From: Cycas panzhihuaensis
Lineage: Eukaryota; Cycadophyta
DNA length: 64,000 nt
Assembly (NCBI GenBank): GCA_023213395.1
Contig: CM041465.1
Coordinates: forward strand, 111,049,741-111,113,740
Reading direction: 5' to 3'
Both the position numbers and the translations under genes were made by a program. Below are positions 1 to 11,043 of this stretch, one piece after another. Every line of letters starts with the position of its first letter. Position 1 is the first letter of the stretch. The notes below the pieces were generated by a model. That model was not told the origin of the DNA. It searched no databases and saw only the letters and a program-made list of their open reading frames with translations.

Positions 1-7
1 CAATTAC

Positions 8-400
8 TTACTTGATTAGATGAAGGAGATTGATTATCTTACTTGTGTGTCCTTTATACATTTTCAATTTGCTTATCTTTAGCACTAACTGAATAAATTC
101 AAAGTTTGATTTAATGTCAAAGTTATTCTTGAGAATTTTAAGAACTTTCCATGCTATATCATGTACACCTCCATCAATGAGATTATATAGAGAATAATCA
201 ATGACAAGAAGTATCTTTATACAGATTTTATCATCATCAAGTTCTTGTTGGCTTTTGGCTACAACTTTAGTGGGAATAGTTGAAGCAATTCCTCTAGAAA
301 TATGTGTGGTAGTTGTAGTAATAATAATTGATGGAAGTTGTAAGTGATCTCTCCAAAGACATTCATACTTTATAGTATTTTTGACACCAGTGAACCACAT
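8..400 (-). pseudogene. Copia gag fragment (element A1)
   Basis: A 130-residue open frame read from 400 down to 8 resembles the N-terminal part of a plant Ty1/copia Gag, the capsid-type protein that packages element RNA. It begins with an MWFTGVK segment and later has IDYSLYNLIDGG and AWKVLKILKNNF, followed by a leucine/lysine-rich LVLKISKLKM stretch, matching the usual copia pattern in which an IDDSLL-like block precedes a W-K-x-L helix. The same protein, more damaged, occurs at 59000-59640 in element A2, where AWKVL reads TWKVLEVFKKNF. The frame runs to the window edge, so the remainder of Gag and pol lie outside to the left. Family assignment is by motif and by the second copy, not by a search. 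Confidence 0.7.
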
Positions 401-1611
401 GTCCCAATTTTTTTTCCTTTAAGAATGTAGTACACATTTTGCTTGAACTATGAAGACGTAGTATCTTTTAAGAATGGAAAAAATAAATAAGAGACTATAA
501 AAGTGATGGAAATAAATGCCTAATTATTATTTATAAATAGGAGATGTAATAAATTAGTATAGAAGAAGGAAGAAGAAGTAAGAATGGTTGATCAAAGATG
601 AAGGGAGTAACTTAGAAAAAAGTCACCAATAGTTATGACAAATATTAATCTAATACAGTAAGAATATAAGAAGTACTATGATTAAAATTGGCCACCAACA
701 CTTATGGAAAATATTAACCTAATGCAGTAGGAATATGATGAGCACTATAATTGTGATTACACAATAGATCACTTTTTACAAATAAGTAAGTGATCAATAT
801 ACAAGATTGTAGGTCAATATAGAAGCTAATATCATTAGGTGTACATAACATAAAACTCAAATGTAGGATGCATAATCAACTTAATAACCTTTGACTTATG
901 TCCAATATGTAGTTGAGGTTATTGAATAGATGCCTAATCTTTTATTAGAATTAAGCTAGCCTTCACTTGTAATACCCGCAATTATGCTTGGTGATAAAAT
1001 CTAAGTCATAATAGAGCCCAGGTACTCCCAATCCTCATATAATTTACCAATGAGCAACTATATACCTCCTTTGAAGAGTGGTATATTTATACCCATGGCA
1101 ATAATGGATATTAGATTGGGTATATTTTAATCTTATATTAAAGTTTCAATTTTCTTGGTTGGTTATCAAGATAATCCCTAATTGAGACATAATGGTATGG
1201 CTAATCAAACCTCACCAATATTCTGGTTTAGTCTAGTCCCAACTTGAAACTCACATCTTGTTTATGTTATGACATTCTACTAACCAAGATATATTAGCCT
1301 TGGCAAGCATATGAACAAGTATAAGATGGAAAAAAATAACCTACATGATTCATTCCTTCTAAGGAGAGTGAAAAGATTATTGAATTTGCATCAAACATAC
1401 ATATAACTAAAAGGAAAGTGCTTGCTTGAAGTGCTTTTGGAGTGATTTCTTAGAGTATCTTTAGAGTGCTTTCTTGAACTGATTTTAGAGTGTTGAAATA
1501 TAATTTTTATTAGTGAGTGAGGACACCAAATATTATTATGATCCATGTGTTTTTTACTTACTTTTACAATAGGCTTTTAAGCCTTATAAAAAGAAGGAAG
1601 AAAATTTCTTC

Positions 1612-1615
<4 letters not shown>

Positions 1616-1707
<92 letters not shown>
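1616..1707. repeat. (TA)n microsatellite, about 92 bp
   Basis: An uninterrupted TA dinucleotide run. The predicted Tyr/Ile repeat peptides on both strands are artefacts of this run and not proteins. Confidence 0.98.
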
Positions 1708-1710
<3 letters not shown>

Positions 1711-1719
1711 GTAGTCTTC

Positions 1720-2047
1720 ACTAAAATAACAATAACTTTCTCCCATGATAATACAATTGAGTGATAATTTTTGTGATGCAAACTAAACTGAGAGCTACAT
1801 CTCCAGGAAGTGGAATCAGGTCCAAATGAGTTCTGCAAAATTTTTGGTAGTCCTACATAGTGAATAGAATATATTTTTCTAAAATTCTTACTAAAAATAA
1901 CTACTACTTACTAAAACATCAATAATTTTCTCATATAGTAAAAAACTTATATGTCATTTTTTATGCTAGAAACTAAACTCAGAGCTTCATCTTCAATAAT
2001 TAAATTTAAATTAATTGGAGCTTTATAGAATTTTTGTTAAACCTATG
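1720..2047. repeat. Diverged tandem duplication, period about 190 bp
   Basis: The block at 1720-1860 and the block at 1910-2047 align along their length. Both start with an 'actaaaa' word, pass through 'ctttctc/ttttctcat', 'gaaactaaactcagagct'-like and 'catctccag/catcttcaa' words, and end near 'agtcctacatag/aacctatgaag'. Identity by eye is roughly 70%, so the duplication is old. It lies in the leader of A1. Confidence 0.7.
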
Positions 2048-2559
2048 AAGTTTAAAAAGTATATTTTATTTCTGTATAAAATTTAGCTTGCAAATATCTC
2101 ATCAACACATGATACCATATGAAATTTCCATTATTTTTTTATCATGAGAATCCCAATATGGGAAAGGTGAGAGCATATAATGATGGATATGTTAAATAAC
2201 TCTAAATTCATAAAAGAAATCGGTAGAACCGCCCCTTACAAATATTCTTCTAAATACTAGAAAAATTTTGGCAGCATTTCCCCTTGTTAAATGACTAAAA
2301 AGAGGGAAAAGAAAAAAAAAAATGAGATAGCATAAATGGATACTAAATGATTGGAATCCTTGGGCCTTATAACTCCTTATATTATGCTTCCAAACCTATA
2401 AAAAAGAAAGGGAAAGCAAAACAATAATAAATATGCTATGATAGAAACTTGAAAATATTTCTAAATCCACTTTCACAATATCCTTTACCATATGGATTGT
2501 GGGGGAAAAGGAAGTGATGACTCTATTCGAAGTGGAAGTGAGAAATATAAAGGAAGTAA

Positions 2560-2571
2560 GCTCTGATACCA
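2560..2571 (-). other. Primer-binding site of A1 (initiator tRNA-Met type)
   Basis: On the minus strand this reads TGGTATCAGAGC, the usual plant copia primer-binding site for initiator methionine tRNA. It is separated by two bases from the putative LTR end at 2574, the correct spacing, and is followed downstream (leftwards) by the A1 leader and gag. Confidence 0.85.
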
Positions 2572-2573
2572 CA

Positions 2574-3037
2574 TGAAAAGAGTGGATCTATCCTTCATCT
2601 CCATGCACTAAACACAAAGATAAATATAGGAGCAAGAGAGACTTGAGAGAAAAAGAGTAGCTCTCACAAAATGGGAAGGTAAGAATGAGCCTCCTTTATT
2701 AAGCTTTTACTTTTATATTAAGAGAGAGAGTATTAAATTTAGGTGAAATGAAATTACATATAATTCATATGAAAGTATATTTTACTTAAGTGATCTAATT
2801 TAAAGTTCACTTAAGGCCCTTTTTAGGAATAATCAACTAATATAATAACCTTGTGATATTAACCTATTTCATTAGGAACTTATCATATGTTAAGATCCTT
2901 CTCAACTAATGATTCTTATGTGGGTCTATTTATTTTCCCTTTAAACCTATACTTAAGCTTTTATCCTAAAAATATGTATTTTATACTTTTTATAAAGTGA
3001 TAGCTTATACTCATTCTAGAGTAAAGTGCCCTCAACA
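2574..3037 (-). mobile_element. 5' LTR of copia element A1
   Basis: On the plus strand the segment starts TGAAAAGAG next to the primer-binding site and ends CTCAACA, so in element orientation it starts TGTTGAG and ends TTTTCA, with the canonical TG..CA termini. Length would be 464 bp. The partner LTR lies outside the window, so the outer boundary at 3037 rests on the terminal dinucleotide and on Tat-type coding homology reappearing just beyond it at about 3070. Confidence 0.6.
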
Positions 3038-3069
3038 AAAGATGAAAGTTAGCTAAAATAATCATCCTA

Positions 3070-3455
3070 GATAAAATATACTAGAGCATCATCTTTAGTG
3101 TTTAAGATCCAAGGAATAAATTAGATAGTAACTTAAGAGAATAAAGATATCAATGATGAAGCTTCATGGTGAAGGGAAAGGAGTTGTAAAGAATGGATTT
3201 GATATATCACAGCTAACTAATAAACCACAATCTGAGAGTTAGAATAAATGATGATAGGTCCATGATAAGATTTAGAAATATCAGATAATGATCCTATAAT
3301 AGTATAATATTTAGCTTCATTATTGGTTACTTTGGGTAAAAATAAACTAGAAAATAAGAGGGGTTCCCTAATTGGTCATAAATCACCTGAGTAGTAGCAA
3401 ATGATATTAGATTACCTCAACTACCTTAGTTGATAAAAATACTTAATGTCATGGA
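3070..3455 (-). pseudogene. Archaeal-type RNase H (aRNH) remnant of element C
   Basis: The reverse complement contains, in order, a degraded first block with GS and GN residues around two stops (expected DGGSRGNPG-like), LPKVTNNEAKY with the Glu of the second catalytic site intact, IYSNSQIVV (expected C/Y-x-D-S, so Asp is now Asn), and FIPWILNTKDDALVYF corresponding to the family's HIPR..N..AD.LA ending. Known Tat retrotransposons carry this second RNase H besides the one fused to reverse transcriptase, where it degrades RNA in RNA/DNA hybrids. Here it lies about 1 kb beyond the integrase C terminus, at the 3' end of the element. The same arrangement is seen in D and probably G. Decayed and nonfunctional. 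Confidence 0.72.
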
Positions 3456-3770
3456 AAAATAGAATCAATATTTGAAGATGATATGATTAATAAAAAAAAA
3501 ATGTAGGAATTAATCAATAAGGAGATAGTAGTGAATGAGAATAGGTTGGTTTCAACTACAAAGATGAAGAGGAAAAATCATAATTATTATAAGAATAGTC
3601 AACTAAAACAAAAGATGCCAAGTAGGGTTCGATCATAACTGAGGCCATGATAGACCTAAGTAATTAAACCCAAATATCCTAAATGACTCATCTAAATAAA
3701 CCCAACTTATTATATATATAGGTGGGGATGAAACCTTCATACGACTTACCCCAGATTATAAGAGGATAAT

Positions 3771-3812
<42 letters not shown>

Positions 3813-4489
3813 TTTTTATTTCTAACTTTTTTTTATAATTTTTTTATTTTTTTCTACTTTTATTTTTACTTATTTTTTTCATATTTATAAGAAAAATGTT
3901 ATAACCATCTAATTATGAAGTACCTTTCCTCAATGTAGTAAGAATTTTCCTTCTTAATGAAACTAAGATGAAATAATGAAAATAAAACTCCTTAAAGATT
4001 GAACTACAGGAATAGGGGAGATCAAAATCATTGTGTCTCCAAATATAATGGGAAGGCAATAGAATGAGTGTTCATCTCAAAAGTATAAATAGAGAAAACC
4101 AAGGGGATAGAAAGAAAAGAAAAATAGATGATGAATGACAAAGAAGGAATCCCTAGAATGAATGACTAGTATATAAAGTATAACTTGAGCAACTAATAAA
4201 GTAACTAAAGTTGACAACTATATCTCTCTTCAAGGATGACTATAAATGATAAAACTTAGGGCCAAAATTCTCTCTTGAGTATGGGATTCAAAAGAGAAAA
4301 GAAAGATGACTTTAAAGAAGGAGTACCCATAATCAATACATATTCTAGAAGGGGAAATAGGCTTATATGATTATGAGAAGGCCACTTTATGAAAGTAGTG
4401 GTAGCTTGGAAGATAGTAAAGAATAATTAAGAAAGAGGATTGTCTATAGTTTTAGCTCATTATACAATAGGAGAGTTTAGAGCTATAGT
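3456..4489 (-). other. Spacer between aRNH and integrase of C
   Basis: About 1 kb with no recognisable protein. It includes a TA microsatellite near 3774-3806, followed by a T-rich patch to about 3890. It corresponds in position to the much longer unexplained region 27570-31570 of element D. Confidence 0.5.
3774..3806. repeat. (TA)n microsatellite
   Basis: A run of about 16 TA units in the spacer of element C. Confidence 0.95.
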
Positions 4490-5640
4490 TTATCCTTATT
4501 ACAGAGATAAGATGTTACTATGCATAAAACTTCCTTAAGTATTAAGAGCTGACATGTCTCTTAAATTTCAAACCTTCTATTGTTGAGATTTGATAAGCAC
4601 CATTTCTTAAATCTTCAATAACTAAGTAAGGTCCAGCCCACTTAGAAGAAAACTTCCTATGTTTATCATGGAGATATTCCAACTTTTAAACCTTATTGCT
4701 AAAATGAATTTTTCTAAGCCTAAGCTGCATATCATAAGTGGCTTGAACCTCAACTTTAGAGGCCACATTATTTTGTAATTCTTACAAATATATTTCATCT
4801 ACTTTTTGAAGTTCTAAGAGATGTTCTTTTATTTGGAACTCTTCATTAATAAATTCCTTTAGTAAGATATATAACGAGGGAATCTCAACTTATAATGGAA
4901 GGATGGCCTCGACATCACAAGCTAGAAAAAAATAAGACATGGTTATAACATTTCTAATTATAACATGGTTCTATACACCCACAATGCTACAAAGAGTTGA
5001 ATATGCTAATCTTTATGAAAATTTACTACGGTCTTAGCTAAAATCTTAGCCAAGGTTTTATTAAATGCCTTAACTTGGCCATTCCCTTAGGGGTGGTAAG
5101 GGGCAAATAGTCTATGAGTAATATGAAACTTATCACACAATTCACTAGCATGGGGATTATAAAATGAAGACCCATTATCAATGATGATAATGATATCAGG
5201 TACCCCAAATCTATAAATAATATATTAGAATATGAATGTAGCAATAATCTTTCCTATAATAAAGACTAATAGAATAATTTCAGTCTATTTGGTAAAATAT
5301 TCAATTGTAGTAATAATGAATTTATGACTATTAGATGAAGCTAGAAAGACTTAACCAATGAGATCAAAATACCATTGGGAGAAGAGACAAGGAGAGATAG
5401 TGGATTTTAACTTTCAAGTAGGTTTATAAACTAATGTAGCGTGAGATTGATATTTTTTATATTTTTGAATATAGAAATAGGCATCTTTGAATAAGGTAGG
5501 CCAATAATAACCCATACAAAGGATATGTTAGGTTATAGATTGATTGCTAAAATGACCACCACATGTTATATCATGGCACTCTGTTAAGACAACAAGAGCC
5601 TCATTAGGAGAGAGACACCTCAACAGAATATCATCAAAGG
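4490..5640 (-). pseudogene. Integrase remnant of gypsy element C
   Basis: Integrase inserts the DNA copy into the genome. Reading from 5640 leftwards, an N-terminal zinc-binding region shows HDITCGGHFS followed by GYYWPTLFKDAYF. The catalytic core near 5038-5244 gives an open frame resembling the GVPD-IISDNGSSFYNP and HPQGNGQ segments in damaged form (GYLISLSSLIMGLHF, TPKGMAK). The C-terminal part near 4590-4700 reads DKHRKFSSKWAGPYLVIED followed by NGAYQIST-EGLKF, the GPY-type module of Tat and Athila elements. Frame changes and stops separate the blocks. No intact integrase is possible. Confidence 0.8.
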
Positions 5641-5889
5641 AACATTTATAAAGTATGTCACTAAATAAGAGATATTGCCTAGTCATAAATCAAATTTGCT
5701 TCCTTTTATTTAATTCTTAAGAAGAAGGGAAAGTTTGATCATAAAGGTAAGATTTAATCTCCCCATACTAGAGCTCATTAGAAGGGATGGTCTAGACATA
5801 GAAGATATGTTCATCTAGAAAAGTGTCATCAATAGCTCAGTTGGTATGTTTGGGTAGAGGAGCATCAACTATGATCTCTACAATGACCA

Positions 5890-6330
5890 TACCTTTCTTG
5901 TATTTTATATTAACAAATTGAAAATCAAACTCTTATAATAATAGGGACCATTTATCTAATCATCCAATAATATTGGTTTTAGTTAGTAGATATCTAATGG
6001 GATCTAATTGGACAATAAAGTGGACACTATTTCTAAGAAGGTAATGACACAACTTCTTAGTGGAAAAGACTAAAGAAAAACATTCCTTTTTAGCAAGAGG
6101 ATAGTAAATTTTAGTTATCATTAAAGTTCTATTAATGAAGTAAATCACTCATTCTTTAGTAAATTCATCTTCTTGCACTAACATACCTAGTAATGATTCT
6201 TTTATAGAAGAGGTATATAGAATTAAAGGTTCATTAAACCTTGGTGGAGTAATCACTAATGCTATGATTAATACTTGATTTAATCTATTAAAGGACTCTT
6301 AAACTTGAGGAGTCCATCATAACTTAACAT
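5890..6330 (-). pseudogene. RNase H (RT-linked) remnant of gypsy element C
   Basis: The open frame from 6148 to 5960 reads YYPLAKKECFSLVFSTKKL, then HYLLRNSVHFIVQLDPIRYLL. This is the plant gypsy RNase H signature in which a Y-P-x-E-KECLALVF segment precedes a Y-L-L and D-P-(I/L)-(K/R)-YLL segment. In the living enzyme it removes the RNA template after reverse transcription. It directly follows the reverse transcriptase, as expected. The expected Glu of the E-K-E-C segment appears as Lys. Confidence 0.82.
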
Positions 6331-7110
6331 CTTTCTTAAAAAGATTGATGAGAGGCTTAACATCTAAGGCAAAATTAGTAATGAAGCATCTCAGAAAACC
6401 AAGCCTTCCTAAGGAAGATTTAATCTGTGTTTAGGTCTTTTAGGGAGATATATTAACAATTACCTTCACTTTATCAAGATCTACTCTTATTCTATCATGG
6501 GAGACAATATTACCCAATATCTTTCCTAAAGTTACCATAATAATTTATTTAGATAGATTCAGACATAAATGATACTTTCTATATCTTTCAAAGATTATTC
6601 TCAAATCACACACATGATCTTGTTATTCATAAGAAAGGGTAAGTATGCCATCTAAATATATGATAGTAATATTACCAATAAAATCATGAAAAATATAGAC
6701 CATTACTCTTTGGTAAGTAGCCCTAGTATTCTTCAACCTAAAAGGCATGACTTTATAAATGAAGGTACCCCAAGGAGTAGTAAAAGAAGTTTTATGATGG
6801 TTGTGTGATGTAATTAAAATTTAATTATATTAAGAGAATTAATCCATAAGTGACATGACTTTGAAACCAGTCACTTGGTTCCAAATTTGATTAAGAAAGG
6901 GAAGGGAAAAAATGTCTTTGGGACAAGCATAATTAATATCCTAAAATCAATGTGGATTTAAATCAAGCCATTCTTTTTAGCAACTAGGCCTATATTAGAA
7001 ACCCATTGAGAGTAATTAATGCTCTTAATAAATCTAATTTTTAGTAATTTCTTGACTTCTTATTTAATAATAATAGAAATACGTAGATGAATAAGTTTTT
7101 ATTTTTGGCA
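6331..7110 (-). pseudogene. Reverse transcriptase remnant of gypsy element C
   Basis: The translation of the reverse complement shows DINYACPKDIFSLPF followed by VTGFKVMSLMD, which corresponds to the plant gypsy segment D-L-N-x-ACPKD-x-FPLP and its H-x-LLSFMD continuation. Downstream are a PLGTF-like segment near 6760-6780 and an L-x-FLGRLGFLR-like segment near 6380-6420. Multiple stops and frame changes prevent a single open frame. It shares block order with the reverse transcriptase of D at 39840-40620. Confidence 0.78.
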
Positions 7111-8470
7111 TTTATATTTAATGCCAAGAGTAATAATGATATTGTATTCAATAATATGGGAATTAAGACCCTGCATATTGATGTAATCCCAAGCAAAAGT
7201 TAAAGAATACTAATGGAAGAGATCTTTAAACTGAGAGATCTCTTCAGAAGAATAATTAACTCAAATCTTAATAATTTGAGGAGTATCCCCTAATTTTAAG
7301 TCGATGTCAATAGTTTCTTCCATGAGCATAACATTACCCTCTTCGATATGAGGAGGAGAAAGTTCTATAGGAGACATTATCTCCTAAAATTGGAAATGAT
7401 TAATTAATGGTGAATTAAGTTGTATGATCTTTGAAAAACCCAACTTATAATGACAAGAGGAAAGATTAAGAGTTGATCCCACTAAATGCCCAAAGATTGC
7501 TTTGTCATTTTCAAAATGATCTAAATAAAAAAGGTCATTGAGGAGAAGATTTTTAGGTAGATCAGTAGTCAAGGAAAGTGACTTAAAAGATGGGGGATCA
7601 CCAAACAAAGAGTTTAGATGAGTAAGTATAAAATCAATGATTGAAGGAACTTGGGAAAAATGGATGGGTCTATCAATAAATTCTTAGGTTGAAGAAAAGG
7701 TTTGCTCAACTCACGATGGTAAAAGTGATGATTTTGATTAGATAAAAGGATACGAATGAGGGATGATGGAGGATCATCAATAATATAATTAGAAGGGAAA
7801 TGATGGAGACTAAATTCACTTCTCAAACTCCATTAGATATATCTTGATTCCTTTGAGATATAACATATAAAAGAACAACCTTATCAGCTAATTCTAAATT
7901 AGGATATATATGCAATAATATTTTCATCTCGTGTCTATTTAACAATATAGTAAAAAGAGAAGATTGAGAGAAAAGAGATGTGGTAGAAGTAGCTAGAACA
8001 TATAAAGATAAAACCATATAATCCTTTGAGGAAACAATTGTAACAGAAAGAACTAAAGTATTGATCACTAAAGGGAAACATAAGACCTCTAAGAAATGAA
8101 TCTGAGTAGAAAGTAGAATATTTAAGTTGGTATTTCACTCACAATCATCTCTTCATAGGATATAGTAGGATCAAGTATTGTTTCTTCATAAGAAGGAGGG
8201 AAAACCAAAGATCAAGAGGCAAAACCTAAGAGATAAGGAGAAGATGAAGAACTTGATTTAATAGAGATAATTTCAACCAAATCAATGCCCTTTGCTTCTC
8301 ATTGAAGAGAAGAAGTTTTAATGGCAAAATACTACCCTAAACTTAGAGATTGAAAGAAATATTCTGAGGAATTGGATGACTTGTTAGGTTTAGACAAAGC
8401 CTTAATGATTGGGACTAATAGTTTAATAGATTTTAGCCTATATTTAATAATATTTAATTCACCTTTATGG
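7111..8470 (-). pseudogene. Linker between protease and reverse transcriptase of C
   Basis: This stretch has no catalytic domain that I recognise, but it is homologous to the D linker. The frame 7608-7384 contains IFGHLVGSTLNLSSCHYKLGF, aligning with LLEHLAGSMPNILLGHHKLDY in D at 40892-40980, and both are followed by a conserved LNSPLI/NLILLFP-type segment. A long protease-to-RT linker is usual in Tat elements. Several overlapping short frames here are alternative readings of the same decayed sequence. Confidence 0.55.
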
Positions 8471-8790
8471 ATGAGCCAAAGTTCACTAAAAAGGGAAGAG
8501 AAAACAACAACCATTTGGGTATTCCATGGTCTACCCAAAAGGATATTATATTTTGGGTTGAGATCGATAATGGTAAGTTTAGTGTAAATTGTCTTTTCTT
8601 TAAGAGTTAGAGGAAGTATGACTTGACCAAGGGGGACCTTTTATTTCTTATCATATCCCTAGCAAATCCACTCACAAGGGTCAAAGACCAAGATCTCTAG
8701 ATCCTTAATAAGATGAAGAGGTATTATATTGATAGATGATCACTCATTGATAATAATATGTTTAATGTTTATATCATCCTTAATAATTTC
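8471..8790 (-). pseudogene. Aspartic protease remnant of gypsy element C
   Basis: The protease cleaves the Gag-Pol precursor. On the minus strand a degraded active-site block reads IINE-SSINIIPL (expected I-I-D-DGSS-x-N-I-x-P, so the catalytic Asp is lost). About 70 residues later comes PKYNILLGRPWNTQMVVVFSS, matching the Tat consensus Y-N-LLLGRPW. A VPLGQVILPLTLKEKTI segment lies between, as in D. The open frame 8538-8332 starts within the GRPW block. Confidence 0.75.
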
Positions 8791-9593
8791 AATGTAGAAC
8801 GGAGGAATGTCATTAGAAGCATAAGTAGTGAGAGTAGGTAATATGGCTAAATTGAAAGAAATCATATAAGTAGATGAACTAACTACAATATGAGATCCTA
8901 ATACATTGAATAATAACTAACATTACTTGGGGTAACACTTTAGAAAATCTATAATTAGGATACCAATGGAAATAATCTTTAACTCATCAACCAAGAAAAA
9001 TGATCCATCCTTTAAATTAGAAGGAATGGATCTAAACCTAATGGGATAGAGGGGGAAAAGAGGTGAAGAGCTACAAATTTTAGACATTAAACCATCAGAT
9101 GATTTAGATGAACCTACACTCTTCATAATGTCCATTATGTTGATAGTTATCTTAGTCTTACCATCTTTAGGTGAGCTTAACTATTAACACACTTTATTAA
9201 AGGATTAGACAAAGTAGTTATCTTCTTAGATGAATCAAATCTAGAAGGTTAACATTTCTCATCTTGAATCTATTTAGCCTTGCCTTTATCTTCTTTATTT
9301 TCCTTATCTTTATATTGAGGTAAAGGGTCTTTATAAATTATTTGATCGTAAGAAGCTTTAAAAGCTCAATTTGTTTGAATGTTAGTATTCGAGTTATGGC
9401 CTAAATTATATGGCATTAGCTTCTATCATAGGTACTAGTTTGATGGTATGGATACCACTTCATCTTTCTATAAAGAGGAGAAGGTATAGATTTCCTAACA
9501 TTTTTAATGCTTGCTTATGTTTCAAAATTTTCTAAAGCTAAGCATTAATCAATAACTCTTTCATAGGTTTGAGGACTAAATTTAAGTACTTCA
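8791..9593 (-). pseudogene. Gag C-terminal part of element C
   Basis: An open frame (9135-8923) and adjacent broken frames precede the protease in element orientation, where the Gag C terminus is expected. The bases near 9500-9590 translate to a VLKPMKELLINA-like segment. No zinc knuckle is recognisable. The region stops at the LTR of B3 (9594). The N-terminal half of this gag should lie beyond the 3' end of B3, which I do not find in the window. Confidence 0.45.
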
Positions 9594-10156
9594 TGTTAGA
9601 TCTAAGGGGGACAGGAGTCCCCCTTGGCTAGGGGGTGTTAGAACCCCCCAGCAAAGAGGAGGTTCACGGGCGGTAGCCCTCAACCCAAAAAGCTAATATT
9701 ATAAAACATACTAAATTATAAAGAGAGTCAGGATCATTCATTTAAAATACCCCATATTTAATGGTCAAGATTTATGCTTTGGATAACTCTCTCATATAGC
9801 CTAATTTAGGGTATTTTTATATTATATTGATGGTATTTAATATATTAAATGTACTATATTAAGAAGAGATAATTGGTTGTTGTTATTATGAATATTCTAT
9901 TCAAGATTTTATATATTTATCTATTCTTGGATAATAAAGATCAATACCTTTCTTGTATGGATATTTCCCTACACACTGCTAGGATTTTACCACATTATAT
10001 CTAGTGCATATGTGATGATTTAACTTTCTAATTTATTTATTGTATCTGGTTTAAGAACTTACATGTTAAATTTTAGTTTTAATTCTTATAACTAGTTATA
10101 AAATAATTTAGATCTTAGTGGTAATTTCTGGTTATTAGGACCTAGTTTTCTCAACA
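9594..10156 (+). mobile_element. 5' LTR of copia element B3
   Basis: The segment ends TCTCAACA immediately before AG and the primer-binding site. It shares the family B LTR layout with B1 and B2: a GC-rich hairpin cluster near the start, 'ccctcaaccc', 'atatagcc', an AATAAA, 'ctgctaggattttacc' and a final 'tctcaaca'. At about 563 bp it is shorter than the 645-bp B1 LTR because roughly the first 70-80 bp are missing or rearranged, so the 9594 start (TGTTAGA) is approximate. Confidence 0.75.
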
Positions 10157-10158
10157 AG

Positions 10159-10170
10159 TGGTATCATAGC
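10159..10170 (+). other. Primer-binding site of B3
   Basis: TGGTATCATAGC, one base different from the initiator tRNA-Met site TGGTATCAGAGC used by B1 and B2, and two bases from the LTR end. Confidence 0.85.
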
Positions 10171-10228
10171 TACTTTTATTTTTGTAGTGAGTTTATAAAG
10201 GTTTTGGTGTTAGTTTTTTCTACACCAA

Positions 10229-10711
10229 ATAAAGAAACTAACAAATGTAAAGTTTAAGGTAGAGAAATTCAATGGTAAGAACAACTTCAAGTTGTGGAAG
10301 TTGAAAGCATATGACATTCTAGTATAACATGGATTCTATAGAGCTCTTGTAAGTAAATCGAAGAAACCTATAGGGATGGTCGATGACAAATTGGATGATC
10401 TGGACAAAAGAGCTCTTATCATAATATGATTATACTTGGTAGATGAAGTTTTGTTTAACATCACAAGGGAGAAGATATCAATAGGATTATGGATCCTATT
10501 GGAATACTTGTATATAACCAAGTCAATGATGAATCAAATCTACTTGAAGAGGCAGATGTACTCATTACGGATGAAGAAAGGTATAAAAATTCTTGATCAT
10601 TTAAATATTTTCAATACTCTTATTTTTCAATTAGCTAGTATCGATATCACGATTGAGAATAAGGACAGGGCTATTATCTTGTTATGTTCATTACCAGAAT
10701 CTTTAGATAAT
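10229..10711 (+). pseudogene. Gag N-terminal part of copia B3
   Basis: Aligned to B2, the initiator codon at 10229 is now ATA, codon 33 is TAA (10325-10327), and a later TGA precedes VDEVLFNITREKISIGLW. Recognisable blocks are KFNGKNNFKLWKLK, DDLDKRALI, MTKSMMNQIYLKRQMYSL, HLNIFNTLIFQLASID and LLCSLPESLDN. They match B1 gag (22710-23348) and B2 gag block by block. The sequence breaks off at LDN where element E begins at 10712 and resumes with IVISIRFST at 15809. Confidence 0.85.
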
Positions 10712-11043
10712 TGTTAGGGTTAATGTTCATCACCTCACTCCTACTATTTACACATGTGAGTACACACATGTAAAGGTAAGTAAGGTAAGGTTAAGTGTTA
10801 CTTCAGTTAAACATTATTTTAATGTATCTTAAATTTTGGAGGTTGAGGAGGTTTCCCTTCTCCCTCAAACTATATATTTACTGCGTGATAAACCCTGGTG
10901 TCTTTTGACATCACCTCTATTTTGGAAATTTGTATATACTCTCAAACATAGATTGAATGCAATATTTGGTTATGCTTATATAATATAATAGATTAATTTT
11001 TTGGTCATTTCTTCGTTCTGTCTCCATGTTTTTAAATCTTTCA
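10712..11043 (+). mobile_element. 5' LTR of element E
   Basis: 332 bp from TGTTAGGG to ATCTTTCA, aligning end to end with 15471-15803. Differences are mainly C/T and G/A. The 5-bp duplication ATAAT precedes it. Confidence 0.9.

Larger units (their letters stand above)
401..2559 (-). other. Noncoding leader of copia element A1
   Basis: The 2.1 kb between the A1 gag and its primer-binding site holds no supported gene. About 960-1290 matches 59980-60310 of element A2 (shared phrases such as 'accaatgagcaactatatac'), so this is family-specific leader sequence. It also contains a long TA microsatellite and a diverged tandem duplication, annotated separately. The short open frames here are low complexity. 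A 2.1-kb leader is long for copia, so some of it could be a later insertion I cannot delimit. Confidence 0.55.
3038..9593 (-). mobile_element. Tat-type Ty3/gypsy retrotransposon C, interrupted
   Basis: Reading leftwards the domains come in gypsy order: gag remnant (to 9593), protease, linker, reverse transcriptase, RNase H, integrase, then an additional archaeal-type RNase H (about 3070-3455). The integrase phrases GYYWPT and KWAGPY and the second RNase H point to the Tat group of plant Ty3/gypsy elements. Element A1 overlies its 3' end and B3 overlies its gag. All domains contain stops and frameshifts, so it is inactive. It is the oldest host layer visible here. Neither of its LTRs is in view. 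Confidence 0.8.

Noticed and set aside
1517-1838. Tyr/Ile repeat open frames on both strands
   Set aside because: They are translations of the TA microsatellite and carry no protein signal.
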